From Deltaproteobacteria bacterium (GTDB lineage Bacteria; Desulfobacterota; Syntrophia; Syntrophales; UBA2210): a DNA stretch of 5,904 nucleotides. Position numbers and translations under genes: made by a program. The notes beneath the pieces are model-generated. The model saw only the letters and a program-made list of their open reading frames with translations. It was not told the DNA's origin and made no database searches. Every line of letters begins with the position of its first letter. Position 1 is the stretch's first letter. Of this stretch, positions 1-5,005 are shown one piece after another. The stretch spans positions 1-5,904 of the forward strand of contig JAFGPZ010000189.1 in the NCBI GenBank assembly GCA_016935935.1, in the 5' to 3' direction.

Positions 1-2
1 GC

Positions 3-110
3 GATACAGAACGAGAAATCTCTGCACAATACTGCTCCGCCTTGTCTCAGCATCGGCTGAAAACTGTCGTTTCCGGATGGAGACTAAATAAGATGAAAAT
101 CGTTAAATAA
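3..110 (+). CDS. possible 3' tail of an upstream gene (partial)
   Basis: One + frame stays open from the window edge to a TAA at 108-110 and would encode 35 residues ending in NKMKIVK. All three + frames stay open for 19 to 35 codons here, so this could be chance. No family is recognisable. It is listed only because an upstream gene could end here; nothing else in the first 350 bases looks coding. Confidence 0.2.
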   Translation, partial: DTEREISAQYCSALSQHRLKTVVSGWRLNKMKIVK

Positions 111-168
111 TCTTACAATCCTCCTAAAACACATGTTCGATATTTATATCATATACATAAACGCTATT

Positions 169-189
169 TTGGCAGTGCGCCCCTGCCAA
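169..189. repeat. perfect 7-bp inverted repeat upstream of the PEP-CTERM genes
   Basis: TTGGCAG (169-175) and CTGCCAA (183-189) are exact reverse complements around a 7-base GC-rich centre. It lies about 30 bases before a perfect TATAAT box (220-225), a position where an activator could bind. It could equally be an RNA hairpin or the end of the upstream transcript, but no T-run follows it. Confidence 0.35.
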
Positions 190-219
190 CACACTGTCGG
201 GATTCTTTGCATGTAGGAT

Positions 220-303
220 TATAATAAATTGCTTGAAAACTCAATAAAACATATTATTACAGTAAGTTGCAATGATTAAACAAGAATTGGCATAAATATT
301 GAT
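220..303 (+). promoter_or_regulatory. candidate promoter elements for the PEP-CTERM genes
   Basis: Two alternatives are visible. A perfect TATAAT lies at 220-225, but no acceptable -35 box lies 16-18 bases upstream. Nearer the gene, TGGCAT at 288-293 followed after five bases by TTGAT at 299-303 has the spacing of a sigma-54 promoter (TGGCAC-N5-TTGCA), but the -12 GC reads GA, which usually weakens such sites badly. PEP-CTERM genes are linked to sigma-54 regulation in several bacteria, so the second is worth noting. Neither is secure. Confidence 0.25.
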
Positions 304-351
304 GATATCTTTTTCATCTTAATAAACGCCGCATATCACGGAGGCTGCATT

Positions 352-993
352 ATGAAAAGAATTATAATTCTTGCTTCAATTGTGTTGCTGATAGGCTTCC
401 TCGGCACAGCTTCAGCGGATATCGTTGGAAATGACATCATAGATCGATCCATGCTTGACGGGGCAACCGACATTGCTTTTATTGATCCCACATTGGCCTT
501 TCCCACTGATGGAAGTCTCGTATCGTTTTCAGCTTGGCTGACAATACAGGCAGGCGATCCATTTTTCTTTCAGGTTTACCGATACTCGGGAACGCCCAAC
601 TCCTACAATCTTGTTTTTCAGCAAAACTACTCCTTCAGTTATTCAGCTGACATGGCTTTTTTCAATTTATCTTTATCGACTAGCTTTAACATCCTGGCCG
701 GCGATATTCTGGGTTGGTGGTTCGGTTCCGGCGGAGGGGTAATACCTTACGATGTTATGGGGACTGACGATGTCGAATGGACCAACTATCTGTCGGCCCC
801 GATTACGTACCCCGTCGTAGGCTACACGTACTCGTTCGACACTGCATCATGGGCGCGGAGTTCTCAAAAACGGGAGTATTCCATAGCAGCTGAATACACG
901 CCTGCACAAGTGCCGGACCCGTTCACCATAATCCTTCTTTCTTCAGGACTGATAGGACTTGCCGGTTTGCGAAAGAAGTACAACAAGCAATAA
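352..993 (+). CDS. PEP-CTERM domain protein (213 aa), VPDP variant
   Basis: Predicted exported protein with a C-terminal sorting signal of the PEP-CTERM type. In this family an exosortase in the inner membrane recognises the C-terminal tripartite signal, and many members are linked to extracellular polysaccharide or biofilm matrix. Residues 1-22 form a signal peptide (MKR, hydrophobic stretch, TASA before the cleavage site). The body (about 23-185) is rich in aromatic, Ser and Gly residues, resembles no enzyme I recognise, and has no Cys. Residues 187-213 hold VPDP, a hydrophobic segment ending SSGLIGLAGL, and a basic tail RKKYNKQ. The usual VPEP is VPDP here, a conservative change. The ATG is preceded by GGAGG at 340-344. 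A second PEP-CTERM gene starts 106 bases downstream on the same strand, so co-transcription is likely. The family call is strong; the function is unknown. Confidence 0.88.
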   Translation: MKRIIILASIVLLIGFLGTASADIVGNDIIDRSMLDGATDIAFIDPTLAFPTDGSLVSFSAWLTIQAGDPFFFQVYRYSGTPNSYNLVFQQNYSFSYSADMAFFNLSLSTSFNILAGDILGWWFGSGGGVIPYDVMGTDDVEWTNYLSAPITYPVVGYTYSFDTASWARSSQKREYSIAAEYTPAQVPDPFTIILLSSGLIGLAGLRKKYNKQ

Positions 994-1014
994 AGCGTCT
1001 TCCATGAAGGTGAA

Positions 1015-1041
1015 AAGGCAGGGTCGTTTCGGCTCTGCCTT
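1015..1041. repeat. hairpin between the two PEP-CTERM genes
   Basis: The arms 1015-1025 and 1031-1041 pair over 11 positions (two are G-U wobbles) around a GTTTC loop. No T-run follows on the + strand, so it is unlikely to be a full terminator for the first gene. Read on the - strand it is followed by four T residues. It may set relative expression of the two PEP-CTERM genes by partial termination or mRNA processing. Its left arm, AAAGGCAGGGT (1014-1024), recurs at 1776-1786 just after the second gene. Confidence 0.5.
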
Positions 1042-1099
1042 GAACCGTCAAGAGCAAGTTCTTGTCAATTTATTTATCAATCAACGGAAGGAGGTTCCT

Positions 1100-1750
1100 A
1101 TGTCATATCTCAAAGCCGTTCGTCTTTCACTCATAGCACTTGTGTTTTTTGCATTCTCCACAGCCGCACAATCTACATTAATGATTGACGTCACCGGGGC
1201 GCCAGGTTCAGGAACCACTACATGGACATTCTCCGGCTCAACTTTCACGGAGAGTGATGGTACGGTGCGAACGGCTATAGCAGATACTTTTAGTACCGAT
1301 GACACCTTCGATACGATACGTCCAGGGGGCACGGACTCGTTCATCCCCGGTTCTCCACTTTGGACGGCAGTATTTTCATCAGTTAGTGGATTAGCTTACT
1401 TCACAATAGGTGCTGATACCCGCTCCATAGCGGCATTATACCTGCACAATAACTATCCCCGCAGCGAAGACGCCTTGGGTATCCGAGTCGACTCTGAATT
1501 AGATTACCTTGCCGATGAGGCTGCGAGTTGGACAGGCAGCTTGCTGATCAATCTGGATATTACTCAACTCAGCGAAGGTACTTTCATTAATCAAAGGTTT
1601 GAGAATCCAGAACCAAACTTCGCAGGACCGGCTGGCGATGTGCTTTTGACAGTTGCTTCTTCTGTTCAAGAACCTTCCACTCTGCTCCTTCTCGGGTGTG
1701 GATTAATTGGATTGGCAGGATATGGGAGGAAAAAGTTCTTGAAGAAGTAA
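1100..1750 (+). CDS. PEP-CTERM domain protein (216 aa), VQEP variant
   Basis: Second exported PEP-CTERM protein in tandem with the first. The frame is open further upstream (a start at 959 would overlap the previous gene), but the ATG at 1100 has a strong AAGGAGG site just before it and begins a proper signal peptide (MSYLKAVR, hydrophobic core, STAAQS), so 1100 is the start. The mature part is rich in Thr, Ser and Asp. The C-terminal signal is VQEPS, a hydrophobic stretch LLLLGCGLIGLAG, then basic GRKKFLKK. The first Pro of the classic VPEP is replaced by Gln while the EP is kept. The two proteins resemble each other only in signal and sorting regions, so they are not a recent duplication. 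No exosortase is in the window, so processing would depend on a gene elsewhere. Confidence 0.88.
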   Translation: MSYLKAVRLSLIALVFFAFSTAAQSTLMIDVTGAPGSGTTTWTFSGSTFTESDGTVRTAIADTFSTDDTFDTIRPGGTDSFIPGSPLWTAVFSSVSGLAYFTIGADTRSIAALYLHNNYPRSEDALGIRVDSELDYLADEAASWTGSLLINLDITQLSEGTFINQRFENPEPNFAGPAGDVLLTVASSVQEPSTLLLLGCGLIGLAGYGRKKFLKK

Positions 1751-1797
1751 ATTGAACATCTAATTTTAACAGGACAAAGGCAGGGTTAATATTTAAA

Positions 1798-1817
1798 CTT
1801 GCATTTTTTATTGCAAG
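1798..1817 (+). terminator. weak hairpin after the second PEP-CTERM gene
   Basis: CTTGCA (1798-1803) and TGCAAG (1812-1817) pair around an 8-base loop containing six T residues. The stem is only six pairs and no T-run follows it, so as a terminator it is poor; the position, 48 bases after the stop codon, is the main argument. Confidence 0.2.
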
Positions 1818-1917
1818 CTCTCTCAATACTACTTCCAGTGACAGATCTCAGACGGACAAATCCGAAACAGCATGAATTTTCAGATACTAATCGGCATATA
1901 TCCAATAACTGTATGGG

Positions 1918-2000
1918 AGGAGGCGGACGCCCCGTTCTGCCTCAGGGCGTCCGGGTTGGGAGAGGAGATACCTAAGATTTGGAAGTGAGGAGTCTTAGGT
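1918..2000. other. two adjacent strong hairpins, possible structured RNA
   Basis: Hairpin A pairs CGGACGCCC (1924-1932) with GGGCGTCCG (1945-1953), nine perfect GC-rich pairs around a 12-base loop. An alternative fold in the same bases pairs GAGGCGGA (1920-1927) with TCTGCCTC (1936-1943), eight pairs with one G-U, and excludes hairpin A. Seventeen bases after A, hairpin B pairs ACCTAAGA (1970-1977) with TCTTAGGT (1993-2000), eight perfect pairs around a 15-base purine-rich loop. Neither is followed by a T-run. The cluster lies inside a gene-free stretch. It matches no riboswitch or RNA family that I recognise; an untranslated RNA, a DNA repeat element or a recombination site are all possible. 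Confidence 0.4.
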
Positions 2001-2080
2001 TGCAGCAGAAGTTTTGAAAATGAACACTATATAACCATGCAACGCAGGCAATATTTCATTGATGCCGTTACGGCGAAAAG

Positions 2081-2287
2081 TTACTGATTAGCTTTCGCTT
2101 GCACAATGCATCGCACAACGTCGCTCATAATCCAAAGTCGATTGCCTTCATTGCCAAGGAACATCGTATAATGTTGATTGTAATGATAGCGTTGACCAAG
2201 ATAAATACAAGAACTAGATAATGAATAGATATTGCCAGCTATAACCTGTTCATTTTGCTGTAGCTTTAATGCAAACCGTCCTTGATT
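2081..2287 (-). pseudogene. possible degraded reverse-strand reading frame
   Basis: On the - strand one frame is open for 68 codons, ending in TAA at 2081-2083, with an in-frame stop just upstream at 2288-2290. The translation has a protein-like composition (for example YHYNQHYTMFLGNEGN near the middle and a C-terminus VQAKANQ), but no ATG, GTG or TTG lies near its beginning and no ribosome binding site is visible. It could be the decayed end of a gene whose start was lost by frameshift or rearrangement, or simply chance. No family is recognised. Confidence 0.15.
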
Positions 2288-2406
2288 TCAAGAAATGATA
2301 ATATTAAAATCAATGAATTCAAGAATATGTGGTTGATTGTCACGCGTTTTTGAAACATGTCGCCTTTGTTCTTACAGCAGTTGTTGTTTTTATTCAGATT
2401 CATTCC

Positions 2407-2435
2407 TTGACTTTGGAGAACGTGGTCCCAATATT
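2407..2435 (+). promoter_or_regulatory. candidate sigma-70 promoter for the MoaE-like gene
   Basis: TTGACT at 2407-2412 (five of six consensus bases) is followed after 17 bases by AATATT at 2430-2435 (four of six). Transcription would start near 2442, leaving a leader of about 40 bases before the ATG at 2484. This fits the choice of the later start codon for that gene. Confidence 0.4.
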
Positions 2436-2483
2436 AACAGTGATGAATCCTGCGGCATGTCGGAGAAATTACAGGGGGTGCGG

Positions 2484-2891
2484 ATGGAAATCGTCACAAA
2501 TGCGCCATTGGATCCGGGAAGACTTTTCGAGCAGATCCGAAAGTACGAGTCCGGATCCGTTCTTTTTCACTATGCTGTGGTTAAAAGCAAGACCGGGGAC
2601 AAAATATCTGCCGGCATCCTATTCGAGAAGAACGGCGATATGGAAGCTGAGTTGGCCGATATCTCGGCGGATATCAAGAGTCGCTGGAACGTCGACGACG
2701 TCCTGCTGGTGCGGAGAATCGGAACATTGAAAATCGGAGATCTTATCTTTCTTGTGGCAGTAAGCTCTCAAGCAAGCAATGATGCTTTCGAGGCTTGTCG
2801 CTTCGGGCTGGAGAGACTGAAAAAGATGATCAGCATCAAAAAAACTGAGATGCTTCAGAACAACGTGAAAAGCTTGAGTGAGAACGCCTAA
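2484..2891 (+). CDS. divergent MoaE-family protein (molybdopterin synthase large-subunit fold)
   Basis: The 135 residues align along the length of the MoaE fold. In true MoaE, a heterotetramer with MoaD transfers sulfur to precursor Z to make molybdopterin in the cytoplasm. Matching stretches include GSVLFHYAVVKSKTGD (24-39), VLLVRRIGTLKIGDLIFLVA (73-92) and the DAFEA helix (100-104). Compared with the E. coli protein as I recall it, the lysines equal to Lys119 and Lys126 are kept (113 and 120), but Arg39 is Lys34, His103 is Ala97 and Arg104 is Ser98. Catalysis as a normal MoaE is therefore doubtful. The frame extends upstream to 2337, but AGGGGGTG just before 2484 and the match to MoaE N-termini favour this start. 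No moaD or other cofactor gene is nearby. A paralogue with a changed role is the best reading. Confidence 0.7.
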   Translation: MEIVTNAPLDPGRLFEQIRKYESGSVLFHYAVVKSKTGDKISAGILFEKNGDMEAELADISADIKSRWNVDDVLLVRRIGTLKIGDLIFLVAVSSQASNDAFEACRFGLERLKKMISIKKTEMLQNNVKSLSENA

Positions 2892-2911
2892 TCATTGCGT
2901 ATGAGGAAAGC

Positions 2912-2940
2912 TTGCCGTCAAGCAGATGCGCTCTCGGCAA
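2912..2940. repeat. inverted repeat between the MoaE-like gene and higA
   Basis: TTGCCG (2912-2917) and CGGCAA (2935-2940) are exact reverse complements 17 bases apart, in the 106-base gap before the HigA-like start. Antitoxins of this family usually repress their own promoter by binding an inverted repeat, so this is a candidate operator. Four T residues follow the right arm, so a weak terminator for the preceding gene is the alternative. Confidence 0.25.
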
Positions 2941-2997
2941 TTTTGCCTTCTGGATAACTTTAATAATCTCCCAGAAGATTTTCTAAGGAGATTTAAC

Positions 2998-3303
2998 ATG
3001 GAAAATGAACGTATAAATCCAGTGCATCCCGGCGTATATTTAAAAGAGTTGCTGGATGAACTGGCAGTATCGCAATATCGTCTGGCGAAAGGCGTAGGCG
3101 TTCCTGCAATGCGCATCAATTATGTCGTACGTGGGAAAAGACCCGTAACTGCCGAACTTGCGTTGCGATTAGGACGATATTTCGGACAAAATCCCCGTTA
3201 CTGGCTGAACCTTCAAAGCAGGTATGATATGGATATAGCGGAAGATGCCCTTTCAGATCGGATAGCGGAACAAGTTCAACCACTTGCGGTTTCCGTACCA
3301 TAG
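2998..3303 (+). CDS. higA: HigA/VapI-type antitoxin, orphan (101 aa)
   Basis: Small DNA-binding protein of the HigA (VapI) helix-turn-helix family, whose members neutralise a RelE-like HigB ribonuclease toxin and repress their own operon. Typical features are HPGVYLKELL (10-19), the helix-turn-helix SQYRLAKGVGVPAMRINYVV (25-44), GKRPVT (46-51), and the family signature LRLGRYFG...YWLNLQSRYD (56-77). The frame is open from 2926, but AAGGAG at 2983-2988 and the usual antitoxin length favour the ATG at 2998. HigB normally lies immediately upstream and ends within a few bases of higA. Here the upstream neighbour is the MoaE-like gene, and neither gap encodes a recognisable HigB piece. It is therefore an orphan antitoxin or free-standing regulator, or its toxin has been lost. 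The full length and clean frame suggest it is still maintained. Confidence 0.85.
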   Translation: MENERINPVHPGVYLKELLDELAVSQYRLAKGVGVPAMRINYVVRGKRPVTAELALRLGRYFGQNPRYWLNLQSRYDMDIAEDALSDRIAEQVQPLAVSVP

Positions 3304-3429
3304 CCTGGTTTAGGGGTTCGACATAGGTTATTGATACATACAGCAGTATATCGTTTCATAACTCGCAATCTCACGACAAAAGCCATTTTACTCGACACAC
3401 GAATGAATTTTAACGTATATAACGATAAG

Positions 3430-3443
3430 AAATGACGTCATTT
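3430..3443. repeat. 14-bp perfect palindrome
   Basis: AAATGACGTCATTT equals its own reverse complement over all 14 bases. It lies in gene-free DNA 10 bases before the A-tract repeat. A dimeric DNA-binding protein site is likely by form, but which protein binds is unknown. Confidence 0.4.
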
Positions 3444-3452
3444 TCATTGACC

Positions 3453-3482
3453 AAAAAACTACTAAAAAACTACTAAAAAAAA
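3453..3482. repeat. 11-bp tandem repeat with phased A-tracts
   Basis: AAAAAACTACT occurs twice in tandem (3453-3463, 3464-3474) and is followed by a third A-tract of eight A residues (3475-3482). The A-tracts repeat every 11 bases, close to one helical turn, which is known to bend DNA. The position 130-160 bases from the tRNA fragment would suit a recombination or nucleoid-protein site; that link is an inference. Confidence 0.6.
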
Positions 3483-3572
3483 TACGATTTCAGGTAATAA
3501 TTTACGCTTTTACGTGCTATTAAATCGCTCCAGAAACAGGAAGCATCATATTAATATTAAAAGAAAAACGTG

Positions 3573-3613
3573 CAAATATGCAGAGATGCCTGAATTTGCT
3601 TAAATATGCCTGA
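3573..3613. repeat. short repeats next to the tRNA fragment
   Basis: ATGCCTGA occurs at 3586-3593 and 3606-3613, 20 bases apart, and AAATATGC at 3574-3581 and 3602-3609, 28 bases apart. GCAAAT (3573-3578) and ATTTGC (3594-3599) also form an inverted repeat with an inner CAG/CTG pair. Integrase or excisionase arm sites often look like this, but no motif here is a known one. Confidence 0.35.
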
Positions 3614-3615
3614 GC

Positions 3616-3663
3616 GGCCTGTCACGCCGGAGGCCGTGGGTTCGAGTCCCATCGACCCCGCCA
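3616..3663 (+). pseudogene. 3' fragment of a tRNA-Asp(GTC) gene, probable attachment-site scar
   Basis: The sequence matches the 3' part of a bacterial tRNA-Asp: anticodon loop CTGTCAC with GTC at 3621-3623, anticodon-stem 3' strand GCCGG, a T-arm with a five-pair stem around TTCGAGT, the acceptor 3' strand CGACCCC, discriminator G and an encoded CCA (3661-3663). The matching acceptor 5' strand (GGGGTCG) and the whole D-arm are absent, and the first pair of the anticodon stem is already broken, so homology starts near 3616. Elements that integrate at tRNA genes leave such a 3' fragment at the far end while rebuilding the full gene at the other end. The fragment cannot make a tRNA. Confidence 0.8.
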
Positions 3664-3671
3664 GTAATTGC

Positions 3672-3708
3672 AGGGGGTTAACGAGAGATCGTTAACCCCT
3701 TTGTTTTT
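3672..3708 (+). terminator. strong intrinsic terminator after the tRNA-Asp fragment
   Basis: GGGGTTAACG (3674-3683) pairs perfectly with CGTTAACCCC (3690-3699) around the loop AGAGAT; one wobble and one A-T pair extend the stem outward. TTTGTTTTT follows (3700-3708). It sits nine bases after the CCA end, as expected for the original terminator of the tRNA gene. This suggests the right flank is the native chromosomal side. Confidence 0.85.
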
Positions 3709-3870
3709 CAATTACAAAAATGGGACTACGATTCTTAAAGGTCTCTGTACAGGCGGTTCTCGAATATTTCCATTGGCAATCCCGACAGGTTCCATCTGGA
3801 GCGCTTTTGGAACCGGTGTCGCAGTCGTGTGCGTCATTAAAGGATTGAGGAAATTTATCGCAAAAATAGA

Positions 3871-3880
3871 GATAAAATAT
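3871..3880. repeat. left target-site duplication of the IS4-type element
   Basis: GATAAAATAT here is identical to 4867-4876 on the far side of the element. A 10-bp duplication fits IS4-family elements, which usually duplicate about 9-13 bp. Only five bases separate it from the conserved terminal CTGTCC. Confidence 0.7.
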
Positions 3881-4866
3881 CACATCTGTCCAAAATAGGT
3901 TTTAAATTTAAGAGGGTGCACACAATCAGGTAGAGTTTCTTTGCCACAAGAAAACAAAACTGAAAAGGAGGCGCCCCGATGAACAGATTTAACAGCATTT
4001 TCGGTCAAATTCTACACCTTTTTTCGAGGCGCGAGTTCTTTGAAACGGTTTATGCGACCCAGTCTGAACGCGGGGCCAAGGGGTTCAGTTGCTGAGACCA
4101 GTTTGCGGCCATGTTTTTTATCAGCTTGGACAGGCCCATTCATTGAGAGAGATCTGTGGCGGTCTGGCCAGCTGTTTCGGTAAGGCACAGCATCTGGGGT
4201 TGAAGAAGGCCCCAAAGCGATCGACCTTGTCTTATGCCAATGAACACCGACCGTGGCAGTTATACGAGAGGACTTTTTATCAGCTTCTGGGCAAATGCCG
4301 GTTATTGGATTTCGGCAAGCGCCGGTTTCGGTTCAAAAACAAGCTCTTCAGCCTGGATGCCGCCGTGATTGAGCTTTGCGCCAGCCTCTTCGATTGGGCA
4401 AAGTTCCGTCAGACCAAAGGGGCGGCGAAGCTGCATTTGCTCTTGGATCATGATGGATATTTGCCTGTATTTGCCCATATCACCACCGGGAAGGTCCACG
4501 AGATACACGAGATAAAGGTTGCCCAGACGATGACATTTCCTCCCGGCTCGATTGTGGCGATAGACAAAGGCTATATCGATTATGAGCTCTTTTGGAGATG
4601 GACCGAATGTGGCGTTTTCTTTGTCGCTCGCCAGAAAGACAACGCTCGTTACCAAGTTTTGGAAGAGAAGCCCATTCCCATGAAGAGAAACGTCCTGGTT
4701 GATCAGCTCATTGAGCTGGAAGTATTCTACTCGTATCAGAAGTATCCCGGCCCGTTGAGACGACTGGAGAAGAGGCAACCTGATTTTCAAGGAACGAAAA
4801 AACCCGTCCAAATGCCTGATTTTACAGATGGCACATAGCCTCTTCCTGGTTATTTTGGACAGCAGT
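3881..4866 (+). mobile_element. internally deleted IS4-family insertion sequence
   Basis: About 986 bases bounded by inverted ends sharing CTGTCCAAAATA (3886-3897, and its reverse complement at 4851-4862) and flanked by the 10-bp direct repeat GATAAAATAT. The only gene is a broken IS4-type transposase. Complete elements with this transposase type are usually around 1.3-1.5 kb, so some hundreds of bases are missing from the 3' part of the gene. Both ends and the duplication survive, so it inserted once and decayed in place or moved after the deletion with help from a full copy. The exact outer ends are uncertain by a few bases because the outermost bases of the two ends match imperfectly. Confidence 0.75.
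3979..4838 (+). pseudogene. IS4-family transposase, inactivated
   Basis: DDE-type transposase of the IS4 group with the N-terminal domain found in many deltaproteobacterial copies. GGAGG at 3967-3971 precedes the ATG at 3979. Translation starts MNRFNSIFGQILHLF and reads to a TGA at 4093-4095, where relatives have Trp (SCWDQF). Beyond it the same frame continues DQFAAMFF, then coding switches by one base at a run of six T residues (4114-4119) to YQLGQAHSLREICGGL and stays open to TAG at 4836-4838. The first catalytic Asp (SLDAAVIELC, codon 4356) and the second (AIDKGYIDYELF, codon 4563) are present. After YPGPLRR the sequence jumps to a short unrelated-looking tail, so the segment with the catalytic Glu is missing. 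Three independent lesions make it inactive. Confidence 0.9.
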
Positions 4867-4876
4867 GATAAAATAT
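4867..4876. repeat. right target-site duplication of the IS4-type element
   Basis: GATAAAATAT, identical to 3871-3880, begins four bases after the inverted end GGACAG. The exact match after insertion suggests the event is not very old, in contrast with the heavily damaged transposase. Confidence 0.7.
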
Positions 4877-5005
4877 TTTGAATAATTAAATATCATTGGA
4901 CAAAACATTCAAGTTAAGATTCTTTGAAAATTCAATGTCCATAAGACTGATGGAAAACCCTGATACATGGAAGGATCATCAGACGACTTGCCGACAAAAT
5001 GTTTC

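Larger units (their letters stand above)
1751..2336. other. long region without a convincing gene (586 bases)
   Basis: No + strand frame here has a believable start, ribosome binding site and length. Seen directly: a second copy of AAAGGCAGGGT (1776-1786); a weak stem CTTGCA/TGCAAG around a T-rich loop (1798-1817) that might end the PEP-CTERM transcript; the strong hairpin pair at 1918-2000; and a reverse-strand open stretch at 2081-2287. The rest is AT-rich with no recognisable element. Confidence 0.6.
3304..3615. other. AT-rich gene-free region ending at the tRNA fragment
   Basis: No coding frame is supported in these 312 bases. They hold a 14-bp palindrome (3430-3443), a tandem A-tract repeat (3453-3482) and short direct and inverted repeats immediately before the tRNA fragment (3573-3613). 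This density of small repeats is what one expects beside an integrase attachment site, but no integrase gene is in the window. Confidence 0.5.

Noticed and set aside
171..187. TGGCAGTGCGCCCCTGC as a sigma-54 promoter
   Set aside because: The GG and GC are two bases too far apart for the strict sigma-54 spacing; the sequence is better explained as the inverted repeat at 169-189.
2329..2730. Overlapping + strand frame of 133 codons
   Set aside because: It covers the MoaE-like gene in another frame and has low-complexity, unlikely composition; the MoaE match is clear in the other frame.
3590..3663. Complete tRNA-Asp gene
   Set aside because: The 30 bases before the anticodon arm contain neither the acceptor 5' strand nor a D-arm, so only a fragment is present.
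3668..3898. Open frame of 76 codons after the tRNA fragment
   Set aside because: It begins inside the terminator stem region, has no believable start or ribosome binding site, and its end lies within the IS4-type element. A 42-codon frame at 3720-3848 also has no ribosome binding site or known relative.
4111..4122. T-run in the IS4 transposase as a programmed -1 frameshift site
   Set aside because: The reading frame at the T-run does not give a proper slippery heptamer (the first base is G), and a stop codon upstream already blocks translation, so an inactivating base change is simpler.
4302..4811. Reverse-strand frame of 169 codons
   Set aside because: It is the antisense shadow of the IS4 transposase, whose DDE motifs are recognisable on the + strand.
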